Shown here: piece after piece, positions 56,556-64,000 of the stretch
How positions within the stretch are numbered: the first letter of the stretch is position 1
How the letters are laid out: every line of letters starts with the position of its first letter
Source: Zygnema cylindricum
Taxonomy: Eukaryota > Streptophyta > Zygnematophyceae > Zygnematales > Zygnemataceae
Length of the DNA stretch: 64,000 bases
Assembly (NCBI GenBank): GCA_037447655.1
Contig: JBBHKE010002488.1
Coordinates: 131,536 to 195,535, forward strand
Direction: 5' to 3'
Translations under genes and position numbers: made by a program
Notes under the pieces: generated by a model
The model's database searches: none
The model's input: only the letters and a program-made list of their open reading frames with translations
What the model was told of the DNA's origin: nothing

Positions 56556-58835
56556 TTTAGGCTGATTTTAAGCAATGAAAACAAGAATCTTTATTATGCT
56601 GGTGTTCATGTTATAATGATGTGGCATAACAGGCTTAGGCATGTGAATCTAGATAAGCTAAGAGAGATGAAAAATATGTGAGTGGTGGAAGGAATTCAGT
56701 TCGGTGAGAGTGAGAATCTAAGTGATTGTAGTGGATGTGCTCATTGTAAGGCACACATATTGCCCTTTCCCAAAACAGCCACCTATAGGGGAGAAAAAAT
56801 TCTAGATTTAGTACACACAGATATTTAGGGACCGGCCAAAGTGCCCTCACCGGGGGGGAAGAGATTTATGATGACTATCAATGATGATTGGTCTTGGTAT
56901 TCGAGGGTGTATTTTTTGAACAACAAGTCAGAAGCTCATGATTGTTTAGACAATATAAAGCATGGAGCGAAAAACTCCATGAAACTCCAATCAAGAGAGT
57001 AAGGAGTGACAATGGTGGAGAGTATACTTCTAACCAATTTGAGGATTTTTTGAGGGAAGATGGAGTCCAACACCAAAATACAGTTCCAGAAAACCCAGAA
57101 CAGAATGGGGTAGCTGAAAGGTTAAATAGGACACTAAGTGATAGTGCAAGAAGTATGTTGTCGGACAAGAAGATAGGAAAAAGGTTTTGGGCCAAAGCAA
57201 TGAACTGTGCTAATTACCTCAAAAATAGAGTTCTTACTTCAGCTATAAAAAATCAAACACCTTATGAGAGATGGACAGGCCGGAAACCAGACATATCTCA
57301 CTTAAAGGTTTTCGGCAGTTAAGTATTCAGTCTAGATAAAAATCTGTCTAATTGGAAGCTAGATCATAAAAGAAAACCAGGATACTTATAAGGATATGAT
57401 GAGGATGTTAAAGGATATAGAGTTCATGATCTAAAAAGGGAAGATATAATTTTAGTAAAGCATCTATTAGTTATGGATGAAGGAAAGTCCTTGGATCCCT
57501 TTAAGTATACAAAGTCAGTAAAAATCAGATTTGAGTCATAAAATTCCAATGACTTTGGACTTCCTAACTATCCAGGTTTTAAAGAAGATGACTTTCTTGC
57601 AGGTATAAATCAGACCGAAAAGGACCCGGCTGCAGAAACTCCAATGACAACTCTACCCGGAGCGGAAGACGTGATGGAAATTGATTCAAAATCAAGGGAT
57701 AGGGGAGAAGCCGAGATTGTTCGAAAGAACCCACAAGAACCATCTATTCCGGCCACAGATTTTGAGGGGGGGAGGAGAAGTAGTAAAAGATTAGAAGAAA
57801 AATAGGTTAATAACAAGGTAAGAAAACTATCCCATCAAGATGAACCTCAAACTTATGGAGAGGCGATGACTTGTCCAGAAAGGAACCGGTGGAAGATAGC
57901 CATCAATGAGGAGATGGCCTCAATTATGGCAACCGATACTTGGAAGCTATTGGATTGTCCACCTAACCGAAAACCAATCGGTTGTAAGTGGGTTTTCAAA
58001 TTAAAACTAAACCAGGATAACACCATTGAGCCTTACAAAGCCCGATTAGTGGCAAAAGGATTTACACAGAAAGAAGGAATCGACTACGAAGAAGCCTTTG
58101 CCCCGGTCGTCATATTTCCCTCCGTCCGCATACTTCTCAGTTTAGCAGCAGCGGAAGACATGGAGGTGGACCAGATGGACATCAAGACAGCCTTTTTGCA
58201 TGGAGAATTGGAATAGAAAATATTCATGGGACAACACGAAGGATTTGTGGAGGAAGGAGAGGAGAGTAAGGTATGCCGGCTAAATAAATCCCTTTACGGT
58301 TTAAACAGGCGCCTCGACAGTGGAATAAGAAACTTGATGAGTTTCTTACCGGTGTGGGATATATCCGGATCAGCTCAGATCACTCAATCTATGTTTTTGA
58401 AGATGAGGAAGGTATTAAATTTATTGCAATTTATGTTGATGATTTACTTGTTTTAAGTAAATCAATGGAAAAAGTTAATAAACTGAAAACCGATCTTAAG
58501 GGGAAATTTGAAATGAAGGATATGGGAGAAGCAAAATATATTTTGGGAATTCAAGTAGAATGGGACCGAGAAAGAAAGATTATAAGATTGACTCAAAAAG
58601 AAGCAATAGGGAACATGCTGGAAAAATTTCAGATGGATAAAGCTAATAGTTGTACAACTCCAATGGAGTTAAAGAAGGGAAGTGAAGGGAGTGAGGAAGA
58701 ATGAGTCATAGTCTTAGATGAGGAATTAAGTCTTGAAGAACAAAAGTTCATGCAGACTATTCCTTACAGGCAAGTAGTGGGAAGCCTAATCTATTTTATG
58801 AATTGTACCCGGTTGGATTTAGCTGCAGCTGTAGG
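56556..58835 (+). pseudogene. Copia pol fragment H
   Basis: It starts inside the sequence before the integrase finger (F-R-L-I-L-S-N-E-N-K-N) directly at the PBS of G. It continues through integrase (D2 R-S-D-N-G-G-E-Y and Glu N-G-V-A-E-R-L present; a stop follows D1 in H-T-D-I) and RT (Y-V-D-D-L-L-V-L-S near 58430). It ends in the RNase H start at the LTR of element I. Several stops and frameshifts. No LTR of its own is visible. Confidence 0.85.
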
Positions 58836-59836
58836 TGCAATTCTGTGTCCTCCATTGGACTACAGAATACAGGAAGCCTCTAGATAGTATTTAACTAACC
58901 CACTTTAAGCCACGACCACTTCTGCCCAAGAAGGCAAACTGACAATTTGACTGCACCCCTGTGTAGCTTGGACTCCCTTGAGTTCGTAGCAAAAAGAATC
59001 ACTGAAAACGGCCAACTAGGCGATAAGTTATGAGCCGGCAAAAATGCCAATTTATACAAAGCTCTCTTAGAGAGAGGTGTCTGTCTACCAAATATTTCCT
59101 AAGTCCTAAATCTCTCTCACAACCCCTATCTACTAAAGTACGAACCAATCGTATTATTGTAAAGTACAGAAAGGTACTATGGCCGATGTACTTTCTATAC
59201 GGCCGGTGTACGACAAGGCTCTTGAGTGGACGCGTGTCATTTTTCCACGTGTCCGTATTTCCTCCGGAATTCCCGCGACCGAATGTCATCCTTCCACGCG
59301 GCGCCACGTCATGCCACGTCCATAAAATCCAAAGTGACCATTCCGCGATCTCGGCGACGACGTGCGCCGTCGGATTAAATCCGACATTAAATGTCGACCG
59401 TTCAAAGTGTCTGTTTCATTTGTTTCGTGCGAAATGACGTTTCGCACTAAACCTTAACAAGTTCTATGTTTGTTTCGTTTCATATTCCAGTTAGATCATT
59501 TCGGTACTATACAACAGTTTATATATGAATGAAACCCTACATTATCTAACGGACTTCTACGACAGACTGGTTAGAGCTATCGGGTACGCCGCGCTCTACC
59601 GGTCGGGGGTTCGAGTCCTGCCAGACTCAACCTTTTGTTGAGAGTGACTTAAGTCACTCTTTAGTCCTTCTTATGGAGCTGAGGCAGCCATGGCTCCATC
59701 GCTCTCTCTCTCTTTCAGTGACTACAACAAGTATGGGGGAGAGAGAGAAGAGATGGAGGCAGGCTGCCATCATTTCTTATATATGTTCCGCTAATTTATT
59801 TTAAACTAGAAAATACAAAAACTACTTATTTCAACA
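58836..59836 (-). repeat. 3' LTR of element I
   Basis: On the minus strand it starts TGTTGAAATAAGTAG and ends CACAGAATTGCA. TATAAATT lies at 59050-59057. The type 1 tRNA-like segment is at 59555-59632 (plus strand), with its B-box GGTTCGAGTCC at 59609-59619. Confidence 0.9.
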
Positions 59837-59849
59837 CTCCCCTTATTTT

Positions 59850-61331
59850 CTAGTCTATTTTTAATTTTTCTTTTAATCCACATTTTTCCCTGCAGTATTT
59901 TAATTTCGGCGAGGGTACAGGTTTGGTCATCATGTCCGCTACCATTTCCTCATCAGATCTATATACAAGATTCACTATTTTATTCTCAACTTTTTCTCTT
60001 ACAAAACTTAATCTTATGTCCATATGTTTAGCCTTAAAATGATGTTTTGGATTTGCTGCAATTGCTATGGCCGCTTGATTATCACAAAACACTTCATGCA
60101 CTCCCTCCTTCATATACCCAAGTTCTTGCAGCAAGGACTTGACCCACATCAACTCTTTCACAGCAGAACAAGAGGCCATGTACTCAGCCTCCATGGTGGA
60201 CTGTGCAACCACCTTTTGTTGCTTACTGCTCCAACAGCATGCACCTTCCCCAACATACAACACATACCCAGAAGTGCATCGTCTCATAGGTGCGTCCCCA
60301 TAACTGGCATCACTCCAAGTAGTGATGTCAGTGTGCTCCCCTCCCAAATGCAACCATAACTCTCTGGTTCCAACCAGATATCTCATGACTCTCTTGGCTG
60401 CCTCCCAATCCCTCTTCCTAGGATCATTCAGACTCCTACTGAGTACTCCAACTGCTGCCGCTATGTCCGGCCTGGTACAATTCATAAAATAGATTAAACT
60501 TCCTACGACCTGTCTATAAGGGATAGTCTTCATAAACTCTCTCTCTTCAATACTCATTTGATCATCTAAGATAATTACTCCTCCTTCTACACTCCCATCA
60601 CTTACTTTTTTCAAGTCCATGGGAGTGGTACAACTGTTAGCATTTTCCATCTGGAATTTCTCAAGCATATTACCTATTGCTTCTTTCTGAGTAAGTCTGA
60701 TAATCTTCTTCCCCCTATCTCTCTCCATCTGAATCCCCAAAATATATTTTGCCTCCCCTAAATCTTTCATATCAAATCTGCTTCTAAGATCTGTTTTTAA
60801 CTTATTGATCTTTTCCAAGGATTTACTCAACACAAGCAGATCATCCACATAAATTGGAATAAAAATGACACCATTCTCATCTTCAAACATATAGATAGAA
60901 TGGTCAGAGCTTATACGGATATATCCCAGACTGGTAAGAAACTCATCTAGTTTCTTGTTCCACTGTCGGGGAGCCTGCTTTAGTCCATATAAGGACTTTA
61001 TGAGCCTGCAAACTTTGCTCTCTTCTCCTTCCTCCACGAACCCCTCGGGTTGTCTCATGAAAATTTCTTCCTCTAACTCACCATTAAGAAACGCAGTCTT
61101 AATGTCCATCTGATGGATTTCCATGTCTTCCGCTGCTGCCAGGCTGAGGAGAATCCTTACTGATGGGAACCGAACAACTGGAGCAAAGGTCTCCTCATAG
61201 TCAATCCCTTCCTTTTGGGTGAACCCCTTCGCTACCAATCGAGCTTTATATCTTTCAATGGTATTATCTGGGTTCAGTTTTAGTTTGAATACCCATTTAC
61301 ACCTAATAGGTTTTTTCTGTCTGGAGGACAA
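59850..61331 (-). CDS. RT-RNase H of element I
   Basis: A continuous frame of about 490 residues. RT has W-V-F-K-L-K-L-N-P-D, F-L-N-G-E-L-E-E-E-I-F-M-R-Q and the Y-V-D-D-L-L-V-L-S catalytic box. RNase H has W-S-D-A-S-Y-G-D-A, the Q-S-T-M-E-A-E-Y-M Glu and C-D-N-Q-A-A-I-A. All catalytic residues look intact. It is separated from the integrase frame by a run of six A's (four in relatives) near 61311-61316, a frameshift. The polypurine tract follows the stop. Confidence 0.9.
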   Translation of the reverse strand: MSSRQKKPIRCKWVFKLKLNPDNTIERYKARLVAKGFTQKEGIDYEETFAPVVRFPSVRILLSLAAAEDMEIHQMDIKTAFLNGELEEEIFMRQPEGFVEEGEESKVCRLIKSLYGLKQAPRQWNKKLDEFLTSLGYIRISSDHSIYMFEDENGVIFIPIYVDDLLVLSKSLEKINKLKTDLRSRFDMKDLGEAKYILGIQMERDRGKKIIRLTQKEAIGNMLEKFQMENANSCTTPMDLKKVSDGSVEGGVIILDDQMSIEEREFMKTIPYRQVVGSLIYFMNCTRPDIAAAVGVLSRSLNDPRKRDWEAAKRVMRYLVGTRELWLHLGGEHTDITTWSDASYGDAPMRRCTSGYVLYVGEGACCWSSKQQKVVAQSTMEAEYMASCSAVKELMWVKSLLQELGYMKEGVHEVFCDNQAAIAIAANPKHHFKAKHMDIRLSFVREKVENKIVNLVYRSDEEMVADMMTKPVPSPKLKYCREKCGLKEKLKID

Positions 61332-62836
61332 TCTGCTAGTTCCCAGGTATTTGCTTCCATGATAGAAGCCATCTCATCATTTATAGCTCTAATCCATCTT
61401 TCTTTCTCTGGACTATTCACTCCCTCCGAGTAAGACTGAGGCTCATCAGGGTGAGATAGCTTAGTTACCTTATGAGCGACTTGTTTTTCCTGTAATCTTT
61501 TGCTGCTACTTCTTCCTCCCTCAAACTCTGAAGCAAGAATGGATGGAAGTCTTCGATTTCTTCTCACTGTTTCATCGGCTCCCCTGTCCATGGAAACCGG
61601 TTCTTGTCCCGCTTTTTCTATCTCCTCGAAGTCCATACGAGTATGTGAGGTTTCCGATGAGTCTCTTGTATCTTGGATCTCCCCTGAATCTGTAATCACG
61701 GTGTCACCCATGTCCCTTTCGGGAACGACCGAGTTCTCCTCACTTTCAGACTCAAATCTGATCCTAATCTTCTTTGTATATTTGAAGGGGTCAAATGACT
61801 TCCCTTCATCCATGACAACTAAGTGTTTGACCAGAATGATATCTTTCTTTGCCAAGTCATATACTCTATATCCCTTAACATCCTCATCATATCCCACAAA
61901 GTATCCAGGTTTTCCCTTAGCATCTAGTTTCCAGTTTTTCCTATCCGTGTCAAGACTGTAAACTTGGCTACCAAATACTTTAAGGTGTGAGATATCTGGT
62001 TTCCTTCCAACCCATCTCTCATAAGGTGTGACTCCCTTTACAGCTGAGGTGAGGACTCTATTCTTAATATAGTTGGCACAGTTCATTGCCTCTGCCCAAA
62101 ATCTCTTTCCTATTTTCTTGTCTGCCAACATACTGCATGCACTATCTCCTAGTGTTCTATTCAACCTCTCAGCTACCCCATTTTGTTCCGGGTTATATGG
62201 TACAGTTTTCTGGTGTTGCACTCCCTCATCTCTCAGATATTCCTCAAACTGGTTAGAGGTATATTCCCCCCCATTATCACTCCTTATCCTCTTAATAGGG
62301 GTTTCATTCAACTTCTCACTCCAAGCTTTATATTCTTTGAAGTAAGTGGATGCTTCAGACTTATTTTTCAAAAAGTAGACTCTAGAGTATCTAGACCAAT
62401 CATCAGTTATTGTCATCATAAACCTCTTTCCTCCAACCGAAGGTACTTTTGCAGGTCCCCAAATATCTGTGTGGACCAAATCTAACACTTTCTCACCTCT
62501 ATATGTGGCGGCTTTGGGAAAGGGAAGTCTGTGAGCCTTACCTTGAGCACAACCACTACAATCATCCATTATTTCATTATCCCCAAACTGAATGCCATCT
62601 ACTACCCCAAGCTTTTTCATTTCCCTTAACCTATCAAAATGCACATGCCCCAACCGCTTATGCCATATCATCACCTTAGGAACACCAACATAGTAAGCAT
62701 TCTTCTTTTCATTACTCAAGTTAAGCCTAAACATTCCTTGGCTACCCTTATCTGCTGTGAAGTAAACTTCATTCCCATACTTAGCTGTAAAGACTCCCTT
62801 TCTGGTGAAGGTATCAAACTCTTTTTCATCTAACAC
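61280..62836 (-). CDS. Integrase and RT start of element I
   Basis: A 518-codon frame has the HHCC finger (W-H-K-R-L-G-H ... C-S-G-C-A-Q-G-K) and the catalytic triad D (V-H-T-D-I-W-G-P), D (R-S-D-N-G-G-E-Y), E (N-G-V-A-E-R-L-N). It then runs through the integrase C-terminal region into the conserved start of RT. It is preceded by a stop in place of a Gln codon at about 62864. Otherwise complete. Confidence 0.9.
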   Translation of the reverse strand: MLDEKEFDTFTRKGVFTAKYGNEVYFTADKGSQGMFRLNLSNEKKNAYYVGVPKVMIWHKRLGHVHFDRLREMKKLGVVDGIQFGDNEIMDDCSGCAQGKAHRLPFPKAATYRGEKVLDLVHTDIWGPAKVPSVGGKRFMMTITDDWSRYSRVYFLKNKSEASTYFKEYKAWSEKLNETPIKRIRSDNGGEYTSNQFEEYLRDEGVQHQKTVPYNPEQNGVAERLNRTLGDSACSMLADKKIGKRFWAEAMNCANYIKNRVLTSAVKGVTPYERWVGRKPDISHLKVFGSQVYSLDTDRKNWKLDAKGKPGYFVGYDEDVKGYRVYDLAKKDIILVKHLVVMDEGKSFDPFKYTKKIRIRFESESEENSVVPERDMGDTVITDSGEIQDTRDSSETSHTRMDFEEIEKAGQEPVSMDRGADETVRRNRRLPSILASEFEGGRSSSKRLQEKQVAHKVTKLSHPDEPQSYSEGVNSPEKERWIRAINDEMASIMEANTWELADCPPDRKNLLGVNGYSN

Positions 62837-62863
62837 AGACGTAGAGACAAGATTTTTACTCAG

Positions 62864-63448
62864 CTAAGGAATGTAAAGTACATCTGAGAATGTAAGTATA
62901 GAGGTCTTACCCTCCACTAAGACTTTCAGATCTACTGATCCCACTAGATCTGTAGTAACCACTCTCCCATCCCCATACTCTATCTCTACAGTAGGAATCT
63001 TTCGTAGCTTAGTGAAGAGTTGTTTATCACGACACATATGCATGGATGCACCTGATTCGATGATCCATCCTTCCTGTGGAGCTTCCCAAATTGCTCCAAG
63101 GGCACACTTCTGCCTTCGACGGATCTCCTTCTCCTCCTGACTCTCGTCAAGAAGAAGCTCCCCATCCTCCTCAGATGACTCATCCTCGATTTCTCCTGAC
63201 ACTTTTGTAACCACAAGTGCTTTTTTCTTCCCTCCGGAAGAACCCCCTCCACGGTTTTCTTGGAGCCTCAGCTCCGACATTTGACACAATCTGCAATAAA
63301 GTGTCCCGGCTTTTTGCAATAATGACAAAGACCCTTTGGGGGCCTCTGTCCCCCAGAATTATCTCTTTCCCCTCTATAAGGTTTCTTCGGATCCTTCCCC
63401 CATCGGTCCCCTCCTGCTGCTAGAGCTTGAATGGTCTTTCCTCCTCTC
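62864..63448 (-). pseudogene. gag C-terminus and protease of element I
   Basis: The zinc knuckle (C-H-Y-C-K-K-P-G-H-F-I-A-D-C, near 63290-63330) lies in one frame. A one-base loss just after it shifts into the acidic linker and protease. The protease motif reads W-I-I-E-S-G-A-S: the catalytic Asp is Glu. The remainder of gag is beyond the J insertion. Confidence 0.85.
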
Positions 63449-64000
63449 TGTTGATAGTTGGGTATTTTCTAGGTCTTTATTAGATAGAAAAGAGTAGAGG
63501 CAGTCTGCCCCTGACTCCCTTCTCCAAAGCCCCCACACTTGTCGTAGTCACTGAAGGCTGGAAAGGGAGCTAGAGCCATGGCTGCCTAAGCTTTCCAGAG
63601 AGACAAGAATAGAACATAGGTATGTTTACCAAAAAGGTATTTGACGGACCCAGGATTTGAACCTGGTACCTACCGTCCGTCAAATGTCCATCAGCCGTTA
63701 GCTTTGTCCATTTAGTCTAGGACTAGTGCTAGTACATATAGGGTTTGATAAATATTTAAATAGTTATACGTAGGATTTTCCATTTAACTAGGTTACGATA
63801 TTTAGTACATAGAGACAGTTTAATTTAGTACGGAGTACGGTATGGGGACGGAACGGATACCGCGCATTTGTTTCGATAGCGAAACAAATACCGCGCACCA
63901 ATTTTCAACGGCTACTATTGAATGCTGAAATACATCGGACGGCCGTGATTAGCGCCGGCTACGCGAAAGGATAATTTGGCGGTTTGCGGACGTCACCACT
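63449..64000 (+). repeat. LTR of element J (partial, runs off the window)
   Basis: It begins TGTTGATAGTTGGG and shares the ACTTGTCGTAGTCACTGA block with the other LTRs. It is inserted in the gag of element I. The rest of J is outside, so orientation as 5' LTR or solo LTR is open. Confidence 0.75.
63640..63684 (+). other. Type 2 tRNA-minihelix-like hairpin in LTR J
   Basis: Outer stem TTTGACGGAC (63640-63649) pairs perfectly with GTCCGTCAAA (63675-63684). Inner stem CCAGG/CCTGG (63650-63654, 63662-63666) closes the 7-nt loop ATTTGAA. The bulge TACCTACC is 8 nt. Confidence 0.8.

Larger units (their letters stand above)
58836..63448 (-). mobile_element. Copia element I (best-preserved pol; 5' part interrupted by J)
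   Basis: The 3' LTR is 58836-59836. The internal region reads RNase H to gag up to 63448, where LTR J is inserted. The 5' LTR lies outside the window. The left pentamer GTAGG (58831-58835) is the presumed target site in H. Confidence 0.88.

Overview
The window is nuclear DNA from a streptophyte plant. It holds pieces of two conserved plant genes: a chloroplast divinyl chlorophyllide reductase with a transit-peptide-like N-terminus, and a mitochondrial SAM50/Omp85 beta-barrel gene. Both have GT-AG introns, and the intergenic DNA is AT-rich and full of transposons. I cannot name the species. The mix of Ty1/copia elements, a pogo-type transposase and a Crypton-like tyrosine recombinase would suit a seed-free plant, but that is only an impression.

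Left part (1-14.3 kb): the DVR gene (minus strand; only its first two coding exons are inside) and the complete SAM50 gene (plus strand; four exons, 491 codons). They sit among about eleven copies of one short foldback MITE family (ends TACACCG...CGGTGTA; three copies lie in introns), a 1.46-kb PIF/Harbinger-like element with TTA target duplications, and another small TIR element.

Middle (14.3-46.6 kb): copia LTR retrotransposons. Element A (plus; TSD CGTTT) is complete but decayed. A TIR element with a perfect 22-bp palindrome and a pogo/Tigger-like DDE transposon follow. Element B (plus) is truncated at both ends and sits between two copies of an opposite-strand LTR (LTR-C). Element D (minus; TSD CAATT) is complete and carries element E (plus) nested in its gag.

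Right part (46.6-64 kb): a 28-bp minisatellite, long C/T tracts, undefined ORF remnants and a tandemly duplicated multi-exon gene for a Crypton/Ndc10_II-type tyrosine recombinase. Then come element G (minus; 3' LTR only, ending exactly at its primer binding site), pol fragment H (plus), the best-preserved copia element I (minus), and the start of LTR J (plus) inserted in I.

The copia elements share two unusual traits. Their primer binding site matches the anticodon arm of initiator tRNA-Met, as in Drosophila copia, and its ATG is the in-frame start of gag. Their LTR U3 regions carry antisense tRNA-like segments, one type of which is a minihelix-like hairpin with a compensated base-pair change. 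Elements E and G form a non-autonomous subfamily that kept gag and an open but catalytically dead RNase H relic.
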